From: Maribacter sedimenticola
GTDB taxonomy: Bacteria; Bacteroidota; Bacteroidia; Flavobacteriales; Flavobacteriaceae
DNA length: 64,000 nucleotides
Assembly: GCF_900188415.1 (NCBI RefSeq)
Contig: NZ_FZNV01000001.1
Span: forward strand, 216,837-280,836
Direction of reading: 5' to 3'
A program made the position numbers and the translations under genes. Below, one piece after another: positions 17,236-26,775 of the stretch. The notes beneath the pieces are model-generated. The model saw only the letters and a program-made list of their open reading frames with translations, did not search any database and was not told the DNA's origin. The number at the start of each line of letters is the position of its first letter. The first letter of the stretch is position 1.

Positions 17236-20200
17236 TTAAACAGCGTTACCTAAATTTTCTTGACGTTCTTGCTTAGTTCCTAAACCTCTCAATTTTATCT
17301 TGATCCTGTAAACGATATTAAACAAAACAGGAACTATAATAAGTGTTAAGAACGTGGCTACGAGCAATCCAAAAATTACCGTCCATGCCAAAGGCCCCCA
17401 AAATATAACATTGTCCCCACCAATGTAAATATGTGGATTAAACTCAGAGAATAATGCGAAGAAATCAATGTTAAGGCCAATTGCCAGTGGAATTAATCCT
17501 AAAACGGTTGTTATTGCCGTTAAGATAACCGGTCTTAACCTTGCCTTACCACCTACGATCATGGCATCGGTGGCATCATCCATGGACAATAGGTCACTAT
17601 CATCCATTCCCAATCGTACTTTTTTACGGTCTACCAATATTTGGGTATAGTCTAACAATACCACCCCATTGTTTACCACAATTCCGGCAAGTGAAATAAT
17701 TCCCATCATGGTCATCATGATTACAAATGACCATCCTGTCAACATTAATCCACCAAATACACCAATAAAACTTAGAAAAATGGCAATCATAATGATCAAT
17801 GGTTTGGAAATACCACCAAATTGGAATATCAATATCAACATAATCAATCCTAAACCAGAGAAAAAGGCACCTACTAAGAAGGCTTGTTGTTTCGCTTGTT
17901 CTTCTAGTTGACCGGTGTAATCTATTTTAACGGTTGGCGGAGTACCATCAAAACTTTCCATTTCCCGCTGTATTTCAGTAACAATTGCACCGGCATCTGT
18001 AAAGCCTGGTTTTAATCCAGAATATATAGTTACAACTCTTTTACCATCCCTGTGCTTTATAGCACTAAAGCCCGATGTATTTTTTTCAGATGCTACCGCA
18101 GAAATTGGAATTTCCTTGATTTGTCCGTTTGCAGGATCTCTAAAAATGATATTTTGATTGAAAAGAGCACTTTTATTATACCGCAAATCTTCATTAAACC
18201 TAACGTTTATATCATAATCCTCACCATCTTCCTTATAAACACCGGCCTTTTCACCAAATATAGATCGCCTTAACTGACTACCTACCTGACCTACTGCAAC
18301 GCCCAACTCACCTGCTTTTTCACGATCAACGATAACCTGCATGGAAGGTTTTCCCTTATTGACATCAATCTTTAGTTCTTCAATACCCGCAATATTTTTG
18401 GTATTGATGTAATTCTTAATGTCTTCCGCCGTATTGATCAATTCATCATAATCCTTACCCTCTAACTCAATATTGATCGGAAAACCTGCTGGCGGACCAT
18501 TGGCATCTTTCTCTACGGATATGGCGACCCCGGGGTATATACCCTGTAATGCATTTTGAACACGAGCTCTTATATCTTCAGTGTTCAGGCCCTCTCTGTA
18601 TTTGTATTCACTAAAGTTAACCGTAACTTTTCCTTTATGGGGCATTTCCGCCGAAGAACCACCATCGGTTAACGGGTTACCGGCACCTTCACCAACGACC
18701 GACACTGCAGAGGCCATCATGAAATTCTCCCCGTTCTTCTTGTATTTAGGGTCATCCATTATGGCATAGACTTGATTTTCTACTTCTTTGGTGATTTCAT
18801 TGGTCTTTTCTATGGATGTACCTTCTGGATATTCTACATAGACATAAATTTCATTGGGTTTGTTATCCGGAAAGAATTCAATTTTGGTCCGCCCGCTTCC
18901 TACGGACATACCAAATAACATGAAAACGGCAATCAATGCAATAAAGGTAAGTCCAAAATACCAATACACGTTACCACCACGTAAGGCATGCATTAAGCGG
19001 CGTTCGTACCAGTTTTCAAAACGTGCCATGGTCTTTTTCTGAAAATTCTGAGCACTACCTTTAATAACATATTTATAGGCCCAGAACATAATACCGGTCA
19101 AAATCAAAACGCTTCCCAAGCCTCGCATGGCCCCACCAAATAGTAAGATGAGGGCACCTAGTACACCTAGTATGACACTTATCCGAATAAGTTGTTTTAA
19201 AGTCAGTTCCTTTTCATCTGTACTCATAAACTGCGAAACGAGCATGGAGTTCATGAAAATGGCAACAAACAAGGATGAACCTAGTACTACGGAAAGCGTA
19301 ATGGGGAAATAAATCATAAATTGACCAAATATCCCCGGCCATAAGCCCAATGGAACAAACGCTGCTACTGTAGTAGCGGTAGAAATTATAATAGGAAAGG
19401 CAATTTCGCCAATTCCTTTTTTTGCGGCCTCTACACGTGACATGCCCTCGTCCATTAAACGATACACGTTCTCAACAACCACAATACCATTATCTACCAA
19501 CATTCCAAGCCCCATGATCATTCCAAATAGAATCATTGTATTTAACGTATATCCTAACCAAGAAAGAATTACGAATGACATGAACATGGACATAGGAATA
19601 GCAAAACCTACGAACAATGCATTTCTAAACCCTAAAAAGAACATTAACACGGTAACTACCAGAATTATCCCAAATATGATATTGTTTACAAGATCATCTA
19701 CTTGGTTTAATGTTCGTGTAGACGAATCATTGGCAATAGAGATGTTCAAATCTGGCGGGAAATAATTCTCTTTTTCCTTTTTTACCAATTCCTTGATCTT
19801 GTCCGCTGCAGAAATAGCATTTCTACCGGCCCGCTTCTTTACATCTAGCATGACGACATCACTGCCGTATTCACGAGCATAGGTAGTCTTGTCCTTGGCC
19901 TTGAAATTTACTTGTGCAATGTCCTTTAGATAAACAGCACCATTTTCAGATTTTACCACAAAATTATCCAGCTCCTTGGGGTCCTCTATTTCCCCTAATA
20001 TTCTTATAGTACGGCGTTGTCCTGATGTTTTTAAATTTCCTGCGGACAAGGTCATATTACCATTGCTAATGGCATTGATGACATCCTGAAAACTTATTTT
20101 GGCCGCCATCATTTTATAGATGTCAACGGCTACCTCTACCTCTAGGTCCTGGGCACCTCTAATATCCGCTTGTTTTATTTCTGGAAGATCTTCTATCTCA

Positions 20201-20733
20201 TCCTGCAGATACTCGGCAAACTCCTTTAGTTTTTCAACAGGATAATCCCCGGTAAAATTGATGTTCATAATAGGGACTTCTTCAGAAAAGTTAAGGTCAA
20301 ATACATTTGGCTCTACTTTTGCCCCATTGAACGTAGGCCAATCCTCACTGGCCTTTTCACTATCTACTTCATCCTTAACTTTCTGTTTGGCCTGTTCTAC
20401 CGTAATTTCTTCATCAAACTCCACGGTTAAAATTGCATAATCCTCTTGTGAGGTTGAGACAATCTCTACGACATTACTGATATTTTTTAACCGGTCTTCC
20501 AACGGGTCTGTTATCAATTTTTCAATATCCTCTGCGGTATTCCCGGGGTAAGGTGTACTTATGTAAATTTTAGTTTCTACAATTTCCGGAAAATCTTCCC
20601 TAGGCATATCCATATAGGCACTAAACCCTAACCAAAGAAATATACCGATCATTACATAAATGACCGATGGGTTATCAATGGCCCAAGACGATAGGCTGAA
20701 TTCCTTATCAGCGTTTTTTTGTACTTTGCTCAT
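17236..20733 (-). CDS. RND efflux permease (AcrB/HAE-like)
   Basis: Inner-membrane proton-driven pump of 1165 residues, longer than AcrB (about 1049). The N-terminal TM1 starts near residue 18, two large periplasmic loops follow, and two sets of clustered helices are visible (about 350-560 and 955-1150). TM4 carries GMLVDNGIVVVEN, so the AcrB Asp-Asp pair is Asp-Asn. TM10 reads GIVVNNGVVLLDY, without the AcrB Lys; the same variant is common in related permeases. An extra hydrophobic stretch sits after residue 505. It is the last gene of the tetR-tolC-adaptor-permease operon; the adaptor gene ends 5 bases upstream. Substrate unknown; drug- or lipid-like molecules are more likely than metals. 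Confidence 0.93.
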   Translation of the reverse strand: MSKVQKNADKEFSLSSWAIDNPSVIYVMIGIFLWLGFSAYMDMPREDFPEIVETKIYISTPYPGNTAEDIEKLITDPLEDRLKNISNVVEIVSTSQEDYAILTVEFDEEITVEQAKQKVKDEVDSEKASEDWPTFNGAKVEPNVFDLNFSEEVPIMNINFTGDYPVEKLKEFAEYLQDEIEDLPEIKQADIRGAQDLEVEVAVDIYKMMAAKISFQDVINAISNGNMTLSAGNLKTSGQRRTIRILGEIEDPKELDNFVVKSENGAVYLKDIAQVNFKAKDKTTYAREYGSDVVMLDVKKRAGRNAISAADKIKELVKKEKENYFPPDLNISIANDSSTRTLNQVDDLVNNIIFGIILVVTVLMFFLGFRNALFVGFAIPMSMFMSFVILSWLGYTLNTMILFGMIMGLGMLVDNGIVVVENVYRLMDEGMSRVEAAKKGIGEIAFPIIISTATTVAAFVPLGLWPGIFGQFMIYFPITLSVVLGSSLFVAIFMNSMLVSQFMSTDEKELTLKQLIRISVILGVLGALILLFGGAMRGLGSVLILTGIMFWAYKYVIKGSAQNFQKKTMARFENWYERRLMHALRGGNVYWYFGLTFIALIAVFMLFGMSVGSGRTKIEFFPDNKPNEIYVYVEYPEGTSIEKTNEITKEVENQVYAIMDDPKYKKNGENFMMASAVSVVGEGAGNPLTDGGSSAEMPHKGKVTVNFSEYKYREGLNTEDIRARVQNALQGIYPGVAISVEKDANGPPAGFPINIELEGKDYDELINTAEDIKNYINTKNIAGIEELKIDVNKGKPSMQVIVDREKAGELGVAVGQVGSQLRRSIFGEKAGVYKEDGEDYDINVRFNEDLRYNKSALFNQNIIFRDPANGQIKEIPISAVASEKNTSGFSAIKHRDGKRVVTIYSGLKPGFTDAGAIVTEIQREMESFDGTPPTVKIDYTGQLEEQAKQQAFLVGAFFSGLGLIMLILIFQFGGISKPLIIMIAIFLSFIGVFGGLMLTGWSFVIMMTMMGIISLAGIVVNNGVVLLDYTQILVDRKKVRLGMDDSDLLSMDDATDAMIVGGKARLRPVILTAITTVLGLIPLAIGLNIDFFALFSEFNPHIYIGGDNVIFWGPLAWTVIFGLLVATFLTLIIVPVLFNIVYRIKIKLRGLGTKQERQENLGNAV

Positions 20734-20738
20734 TGACC

Positions 20739-21905
20739 TTATTTTTGAATTTTAACTTTTTGTCCGTCCTTTACGCTTCTTGCACCTTCCTTTACAATTT
20801 CGTCACCATTGTCCAAACCTGACAGAACCTCAATATTTGCACCTTGGGTTTTTCCTGTTTCAATGATTGTTCTTTTAACGATAGATTCCCCATTTTCATT
20901 AGGCTTTTCCGCAACAAAAACATATTGCTCACCTTCTGCATTTTCAGAGATTATACTGGTAGGTATTAGAATTGCATTTTCACTGGTGTAATCGTTTAAA
21001 CTAACCTTTGCCGTTAAATTTGGCTTTATTTTACCTTCCTTATTGGCCACTGGAATCTCTGCCTTGAATGATCGGTTTGCAGGATTGATAAAATTACCCG
21101 TCTCCCTAATCTTTGCAATGACACTGTCGCCCAATACCGGAAAATATACCAACGCTTCCTTTCCTTTGGAAACCGCACCTAAATACGTTTCAGGTACCTC
21201 AACTTCAATATACATATCCGATAAATTAACGAGGCGGAATACTTCAGATCCAGGGCCCGGTGAAACTACCGTTCCCTGGTCCTTGATCACATTATCAATA
21301 ATTCCTGAAAAAGGAGCCCTTATACTTGACTTGCCCAATTGACTTTGTGTTTGTGAAACCATATTTTCAGCAGCTTCATAATTGGTCTTGGCCTGTAAAT
21401 ACTGTATTTCTGACCCTATATTTTGTTCCCATAAACGCTCTTGACGTTCAAAAGTAGTTTTTGCCAATTCTGCTTGTGCCTTTAATTGGTTCAGTTGATT
21501 GGACATGCCCCCATCATCTATGGTAGCCAATAGCTGCCCTTTAGATACACGGTCCCCTTCTTGTACATAAACTTTTTGTAACGTTCCGGACATTTCAGGA
21601 TAGATAAGTACATTCTGCTTGGTACTTACATCTCCTTGTAGTTCCAAATAGTGGTTAAATACCTCGTTCTTGGCCGTTAATGTGTTTACCAAAGGTAATT
21701 TTTCTTCATTGCCCAATATGCCGATAACGGAATCCAAAGTCTTGATTTGAGATTCAATTAATTTTTGTTGTGATGTGATTTCGGTTTTTTTTGCGCGTAT
21801 GGCCTCAAGGTCTCCTTGGGCTATGATTTCATCTACCGTTTGGTCTCCACCACCACAGGAAACAAGACCAACCGATGTTATGAACAATGCTATAATTTTT
21901 TTCAT
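20739..21905 (-). CDS. RND efflux periplasmic adaptor (membrane fusion lipoprotein)
   Basis: 388 residues. The signal ends in a lipobox, GLVSCGGG, so the protein is probably anchored by a lipid at Cys17. It has a coiled-coil hairpin, a biotinyl-lipoyl-like half (GTLQKVYVQEGDRVSKGQLLATID), the matching SIRAPFSGIIDNVIKDQGTVV half, and a beta-barrel domain. It links the RND permease to the TolC-like channel. It lies between the tolC-like and permease genes with gaps of 23 and 5 bases. Confidence 0.95.
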   Translation of the reverse strand: MKKIIALFITSVGLVSCGGGDQTVDEIIAQGDLEAIRAKKTEITSQQKLIESQIKTLDSVIGILGNEEKLPLVNTLTAKNEVFNHYLELQGDVSTKQNVLIYPEMSGTLQKVYVQEGDRVSKGQLLATIDDGGMSNQLNQLKAQAELAKTTFERQERLWEQNIGSEIQYLQAKTNYEAAENMVSQTQSQLGKSSIRAPFSGIIDNVIKDQGTVVSPGPGSEVFRLVNLSDMYIEVEVPETYLGAVSKGKEALVYFPVLGDSVIAKIRETGNFINPANRSFKAEIPVANKEGKIKPNLTAKVSLNDYTSENAILIPTSIISENAEGEQYVFVAEKPNENGESIVKRTIIETGKTQGANIEVLSGLDNGDEIVKEGARSVKDGQKVKIQK

Positions 21906-21928
21906 GATATCTATTTATTGATTGATTA

Positions 21929-23269
21929 TTAGGCTTTTTTATTTAGTATAATTTCTAATTCGGTCTTTTTGTTGATCACTTCTACCATGGACTGTAAATA
22001 TTCTTGCTGCGTAGTATATAATTGTGTTTGCGCTTGTCTAAGTTCAAAGCTGGTAGCAAGTCCCTCTTTATATTTTATCTGGTTTTTTTGTTCTATACGT
22101 TCAGATAGTTCTAAATTCTGCTTGGCCGTTTCATAGTTGGAAATGGCCAGCGTATAACTGTTTTTGGCATTTTCCAGTTGTAAGCGGATCTGTTGTTCTG
22201 CCTCGGTCAACTGGGTCTTTGCTTTTTCCAAGGCTATTTTTGCTCTTTGGGTAGATGCACTACGTTTAAACGAACTGAAAATAGGAATGCTTAGGTCAAA
22301 GCCCAATATAGAAGAATCAAACCATTGCTGATCGCTGCTTAAAAAATCAAAATTATCAGAATATGCAGATGAACCATAATTTACAAATGCGTTCAACGTA
22401 GGCAACGCCCTGCTTCTGGCCAATTTCCATTCATAATAGCGTTGCTGGTTTACATTTTCCGCTAATTTAAAGTCTACATTATCATTGATATTAAAATCTG
22501 AGCCCACTATGCCCAAATCTATTTTAGAAACGGTAAGGTCCTCTAGGTTTTCCTTAAGTTTTGTTGGTATATCCAAATCTAGGCCCATGCTCAAATTCAA
22601 CATCTGTAAGGTTATTTCCTTAAGCCGTAAAGCGTTTTGCAGTTGGTTTTCAATAGACGAAAGGGTAATCTGAAGTTGATCTACACTTTCTTCATCCCCA
22701 AGGCCATTTTCATATAGTTTGGAAGTCTCGTATAGGTTTTTTTCAAGCGTAGCTTTGTTCTTTTCCAAAATATCCACACTTTCCTCTGCCAAAAGCACAT
22801 TTCCATAAGCCTCTACTACTTGCTTCCTAACATCCAGAGCGGTCTTCTCCTTATTATTGGCACTATAGCTCAAAAACGCTTTCGTAGCCTGTACGCCAAC
22901 AATATAAGAACCATCAAAAATTTGTTGGGTCAATGTTGCGGTGGCGGTGGCGGATTGGGGCTGTGAAAATATAACCGGAATAAACGTACCTGCCTCACCC
23001 CCCGCCAATTCTGCAGGCAACAGGGAAACAGGTTGCTTTAATTGGTTTTGATAACTTACGGCGCCGTTAATTTGAGGTAAACCGCTTGCGATAGTTTCCC
23101 ATTTTTGTTTCTGGGCATCTATAATATCCCTTTCCGCATTAATTGCCGCGTAATTGTTCTCCAGGGCAAACTGCACAGCTTCCTCTAGTGTGTAACTATA
23201 TGTTTGTTCCTGTGCATATCCAAAATTTAAGTAGAGGACTGCAATAATAATCATTAGTTGGTTTCGCAT
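21929..23269 (-). CDS. TolC-family outer-membrane efflux channel
   Basis: 446 residues with a signal peptide (ending FGYAQ). Two long helical TolC repeats are rich in Ala, Gln, Asn and Leu; the first begins YTLEEAVQFALENNYA and the second contains LRQAQTQLYTTQQEYLQ near residue 410. This is the outer-membrane exit duct of the tripartite pump. The start codon directly follows the tetR stop, indicating cotranscription and perhaps translational coupling. Confidence 0.95.
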   Translation of the reverse strand: MRNQLMIIIAVLYLNFGYAQEQTYSYTLEEAVQFALENNYAAINAERDIIDAQKQKWETIASGLPQINGAVSYQNQLKQPVSLLPAELAGGEAGTFIPVIFSQPQSATATATLTQQIFDGSYIVGVQATKAFLSYSANNKEKTALDVRKQVVEAYGNVLLAEESVDILEKNKATLEKNLYETSKLYENGLGDEESVDQLQITLSSIENQLQNALRLKEITLQMLNLSMGLDLDIPTKLKENLEDLTVSKIDLGIVGSDFNINDNVDFKLAENVNQQRYYEWKLARSRALPTLNAFVNYGSSAYSDNFDFLSSDQQWFDSSILGFDLSIPIFSSFKRSASTQRAKIALEKAKTQLTEAEQQIRLQLENAKNSYTLAISNYETAKQNLELSERIEQKNQIKYKEGLATSFELRQAQTQLYTTQQEYLQSMVEVINKKTELEIILNKKA

Positions 23270-23875
23270 TTATTCTTGATTTGAATTGATGATGTTGTTT
23301 AATATCTTTTTACCCTTAGGTGTTACAATACCACGTAAATGATACTCTAAAAATGAATCCATTAATTGCCCAATAGGAAATTGTTGTAAGGGGAACAGAT
23401 TTTGATCTTTAATACTGTTCATGCCAGAATAATATATCCTAGAAACAAACTCTGCATTTAAATTTGGCCTATAAAGCTCTTGTTCCAACCCTCTTTCTAC
23501 ATTGGATAGAACGCAAGCCTGCATTTTGTCAAATTGCATGAGCCTTAAATTCTTGTAAATTTTAGGGTAATATTTCATTAGTTGAAACTGTGGCGATGCC
23601 TTTTCATCATTTAAATGAGCCATTACAAACTTCTTAATCTCATATAGTTCTTCAATGGCATTTTTGTCCATGGCAATGATGATGTCTATTCCAGCACTTA
23701 ATTCATTGAATTTGTTAAGCATGCAATCCTGCACCAATTCTGTCTTATTGGTATACTCGTTATAAATGGTCTTTTTGGACATGCCAATTTCATTGGCAAT
23801 GTCATCCATTGTAATGCTCTTAAAACCACGTTCTAAGAAAAGTTGTGTTGCAGTATCTCTAATTTTATCTTTCAT
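23270..23875 (-). CDS. TetR/AcrR-family transcriptional repressor
   Basis: 201 residues from the ATG at 23875 (MKDKIRDTATQLFLERG); the open frame extends upstream, but that would cover the promoter. The helix-turn-helix is typical: FKSITMDDIANEIGMSKKTIYNEYTNK at about residues 18-44. The C-terminal ligand domain is helical and not assignable. As the first gene of the efflux operon, it probably represses its own operon through the inverted repeat at 23897-23924 and is released by a pump substrate. Confidence 0.92.
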   Translation of the reverse strand: MKDKIRDTATQLFLERGFKSITMDDIANEIGMSKKTIYNEYTNKTELVQDCMLNKFNELSAGIDIIIAMDKNAIEELYEIKKFVMAHLNDEKASPQFQLMKYYPKIYKNLRLMQFDKMQACVLSNVERGLEQELYRPNLNAEFVSRIYYSGMNSIKDQNLFPLQQFPIGQLMDSFLEYHLRGIVTPKGKKILNNIINSNQE

Positions 23876-23883
23876 AAGGGCTG

Positions 23884-23924
23884 CAAATGTACAATAGGAA
23901 ACTTTAAAAACAATAAAAGTTTCC
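23884..23924 (-). promoter_or_regulatory. Promoter and TetR operator of the efflux operon
   Basis: On the minus strand: TTG (23913-23911), exactly 19 bases, then TACATTTG (23891-23884), a perfect Bacteroidota promoter ending 8 bases before the tetR ATG. Over it lies the inverted repeat GGAAACTTT (23897-23905) and AAAGTTTCC (23916-23924), nine bases with a 10-base spacer. The repeat covers the TTG element, so bound repressor would block RNA polymerase. Confidence 0.8.
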
Positions 23925-23996
23925 AAAGTTTTACATTTATTTAAGATTGATTTTCATCTAATTACAATTTTGAATAAGTAGATAAAACTTATGTCC

Positions 23997-24425
23997 TTAA
24001 GGTTTTGTAGGGTTATGAGCCGCTTCTGCACGTTTTTTCTCAATATAATTTTTATAGGATTGTTCTCCTTCTTCCGCCCAAAAGTCATCATAATGTTTCC
24101 ATTGGGAAAAATCCCATTTCATATTGGAACAGGAATCTTTCTTGAATCCATCTTTCTTTTTTTTCTTTTTGGAATTACCAGATCCATTGCCGCCACCAAA
24201 TCCAAAAATTATTTTGGATAACAACAGTATGCCCAAAGCCATCCAATAATCTACTTCAGGTAAGCCAAATAAATAAGGCATGAGCCAATTCCATAGGCGC
24301 ATAAAAATATAACCTACCAAAAAGGCAATGCCTATACCCAATAAAATGTAAAAGAAAATTTTAAAGGTCTTATAAACATAAAATTTTACGGTCTTTTCCA
24401 TGTTTTTATTTGTTTTAGTTTTCAT
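23997..24425 (-). CDS. Small membrane protein downstream of ECF sigma factor
   Basis: 142 residues. Two transmembrane helices are evident: about 19-46 (FFYILLGIGIAFLVGYIFM) and 61-76 (YWMALGILLLSKIIFGF). A Gly-rich linker, a seven-residue Lys run and an acidic/aromatic C-terminal tail (WDFSQWKHYDDFW) follow. The start overlaps the sigma factor stop by 11 bases; a second ATG at 24401 would avoid overlap. The coupling suggests that it modulates the sigma factor, as an anti-sigma-like partner, but no known anti-sigma domain is visible. Confidence 0.8.
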   Translation of the reverse strand: MKTKTNKNMEKTVKFYVYKTFKIFFYILLGIGIAFLVGYIFMRLWNWLMPYLFGLPEVDYWMALGILLLSKIIFGFGGGNGSGNSKKKKKKDGFKKDSCSNMKWDFSQWKHYDDFWAEEGEQSYKNYIEKKRAEAAHNPTKP

Positions 24426-24969
24426 AAGTAAGTTTTTTAAGTTCTTGAATTTCCATGTCTTTTAATAAAATTGATAAAGCCCGGTGCCTTCGCGACATTA
24501 ATGTACCAGGTGAAATGCCCGTTTCCCTTGAAATCTCCCTATAGGTATAGCCTTCAAAATCAACAGCAATAATTATATCACGGTACATTGGTTTTAGATT
24601 GGTAATTGCAATCTTGAGCTTTTCCCTAATTTGTTCAGGGTACGTAGATGATGATCCATCATAGAATTTGTTCGTAAAATCTGTCCAAAGTTGTTCTATC
24701 TCTTCTTGGTGGTCAACACGTCTTTTTTTGCTACGGAGTATGTCGGTAATTTTGTTTCTAATGGCACCGTATACAAATCCACCAATATTGTTTATGGGTA
24801 GTGCATCTAAGGGTCTTGAAAAAATACGCAACGCTACTTCCTGAATGATGTCCTCTGCATCACTCTCTGAGGTTTGTTTAATTTTAGACTGAATATAGCG
24901 TTTAAGGGAGCCATATTCTACTTCAAAGAAACTGTTCAGGTCGTTATTATTTTCTTGGTTGGATGCCAT
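24415..24969 (-). CDS. ECF-type RNA polymerase sigma factor
   Basis: 184 residues with region 2 (ESDAEDIIQEVALRIFSRP and GFVYGAIRNKITDILRSKKRR, about residues 36-90) and region 4 (MYRDIIIAVDFEGYTYREISRETGISPGTLMSRRHRAL, about 130-170). It redirects RNA polymerase to a small regulon. It is followed by an overlapping membrane protein gene in place of a FecR-type anti-sigma gene. No FecI-type TonB partner is adjacent; the neighbouring UnbV gene ends 101 bases upstream on the same strand. Confidence 0.93.
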   Translation of the reverse strand: MASNQENNNDLNSFFEVEYGSLKRYIQSKIKQTSESDAEDIIQEVALRIFSRPLDALPINNIGGFVYGAIRNKITDILRSKKRRVDHQEEIEQLWTDFTNKFYDGSSSTYPEQIREKLKIAITNLKPMYRDIIIAVDFEGYTYREISRETGISPGTLMSRRHRALSILLKDMEIQELKKLTYEN

Positions 24970-25070
24970 CCAATGGTTTTACAAGTGGTCTTCATATATA
25001 AAGACGAATTTTTTGGAGGCTATTGCATTTTTAGGGGATTATTTTTAAATGCTTAAGGTTTTAGGGGTTT

Positions 25071-26774
25071 TCATTTATTAGTAAACCTCCTTTTGTAAAG
25101 TATAAAAAATATCAAAAGGACTATTGCCAAAGCGGCACTTATATACCATTTGGAAATTCTTTTTTCCTTTGGAGCAGGGGTTTCTACTATTTCCAATAAT
25201 TGGTTGGCCGCTATATGTGTTACCACTTGGGAGTTTCCACCGGTCCAGTTAACAATTACACTATCAATTTGTGTTTGTAGGCCTATTCCAAAATGGGCAA
25301 TGACCGTATTTTGTGATAAATGGCTAGATCCGCCACCATCAATCTCCCTAATTTGTTTCTTGCCATTAGTAATAACGGTTACGCGAGACCCTATGCCATT
25401 GGTTTCAGATGCAATCCCTTTTAAGGCTACTTTTAACCAATTGCCTTTTTTAATATCATTCCTAAATAATTTTGTTTTTGACGGAATAGGATAGTTTAAA
25501 ATTGGTTTTTGATTTACCACCAATAAATCCATATCGCCATCATTATCCATATCAAAAATTATGGAACCTCTACCTATGCCATAATCGTTTATACCATATT
25601 CCCTGCCATTTTCCGTAAAGGAGCTGTCCTTGTTTTCAAAATAGAAATTACCCATTGGGGTACAGTTTGGATTTAAATCGCCATTGGATACAAAAAGGTC
25701 TACATCCCCATCATGGTCAAAATCCGCAAAATTAGCTCCCCAACTTATTGCAAGGTTGTACGTGCCCAATTCTTTTGCCCTATCTATAAACTGCCGGTCG
25801 CGGCCTTGGTTTTCCATTAACCAATTGAATTTAATATTGGTAATGTAATAGTCCATCCAACCATCATTGTTGAAATCCCCAACAGCGGAACCCATTGCAT
25901 TAATTTTTAGGTCCATTCCGGTTTCCTTACTGGCATCTTCAAACAGATTATCCGGATACTCGTTTTTGTACAAAAAATTTGGTACCGCTTTATATCCAAA
26001 ATCTTGGTTGACCAACAAATCCTGGTCTTGGTCATTATCAAAATCCGTGAAAACCCCACCAAAACCAAATCCTTTGTGCCCTAGACCATATTTTTCATAT
26101 ATATTTTTGTATTCCTTGCCTTTGACATTCTTTAATAAATAGCTTTTGGCGGTCTGGTTGGCGCTAACTATAGTAGCGTCTTTTATAATGCCCAGTTTTC
26201 CGGTAAATTCTTGAAAATAGTTGCCTACGAACAAATCTGGGTACCCATCTGCATCTATGTCTCCAAAACTTGGGCCTGTGCTAAAGGAGTTGAAATCCTC
26301 TAGGCCAAAATCTGTGGTAACATCCCTGAACGTTCCGTTACCATTATTTAGAAATAATAGATTTTTTGCCCTCGGAATAATGTTTTTGCCGTCTGTAGTG
26401 GTAATGGTAGTAATGAAGATATCTCTAAACCCATCACGATCAACATCTGCACTAACTACACCTTGTGTAACAAATTGGTTGGTGAGTTCTAGACCGGAAC
26501 CTGTAAATACATCTGTAAATGTACCGTCGCCATTATTATGATATAATCTATCCGATACCATACCCCCGGTTATATATAAATCTTCGAAGCCATCATTATC
26601 AAAATCAAAAACAGTTGCTCCGCCACCAAATGTACCTTCATATACTTCATATTGATGGTCTACACCTGCAGATACCGTAACATCCGTAAATTCTTGTTGG
26701 GCCAAACTGTTCATTTTAACAAGGAGAAACAACAGGAATATAGCCGAGTTTTGGAAGAGTGATATATTTTTCAT
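25071..26774 (-). CDS. Membrane-anchored FG-GAP/UnbV-ASPIC (CRTAC1-like) protein
   Basis: 567 residues: a signal peptide, then repeated FG-GAP/VCBS units with calcium-type loops (DFDNDGFEDLYI, DVDRDGFRDIFI, DIDADGYPDLFV, DFNNDGWMDYYI, DFDHDGDVDLFV) that should form a beta-propeller. A UnbV/ASPIC domain sits near residues 450-530 (GIGSRVTV, AHFGIG). A C-terminal transmembrane helix (about 540-560) with a basic tail anchors it to a membrane. It starts one base after the haloperoxidase stop and is the last gene of the susCD-led operon. The partner or ligand is unknown. Confidence 0.88.
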   Translation of the reverse strand: MKNISLFQNSAIFLLFLLVKMNSLAQQEFTDVTVSAGVDHQYEVYEGTFGGGATVFDFDNDGFEDLYITGGMVSDRLYHNNGDGTFTDVFTGSGLELTNQFVTQGVVSADVDRDGFRDIFITTITTTDGKNIIPRAKNLLFLNNGNGTFRDVTTDFGLEDFNSFSTGPSFGDIDADGYPDLFVGNYFQEFTGKLGIIKDATIVSANQTAKSYLLKNVKGKEYKNIYEKYGLGHKGFGFGGVFTDFDNDQDQDLLVNQDFGYKAVPNFLYKNEYPDNLFEDASKETGMDLKINAMGSAVGDFNNDGWMDYYITNIKFNWLMENQGRDRQFIDRAKELGTYNLAISWGANFADFDHDGDVDLFVSNGDLNPNCTPMGNFYFENKDSSFTENGREYGINDYGIGRGSIIFDMDNDGDMDLLVVNQKPILNYPIPSKTKLFRNDIKKGNWLKVALKGIASETNGIGSRVTVITNGKKQIREIDGGGSSHLSQNTVIAHFGIGLQTQIDSVIVNWTGGNSQVVTHIAANQLLEIVETPAPKEKRISKWYISAALAIVLLIFFILYKRRFTNK

Positions 26775-26775
26775 T

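Noticed and set aside
17236..20733. Heavy-metal (CusA/CzcA) RND pump assignment
   Set aside because: TolC, lipoprotein adaptor and TetR regulator fit a drug-type system; no His/Met-rich metal motifs were seen.
25020..25060. Inverted repeat between the UnbV gene end and the sigma factor
   Set aside because: Only six paired bases with a long loop and no T run; not a convincing terminator.
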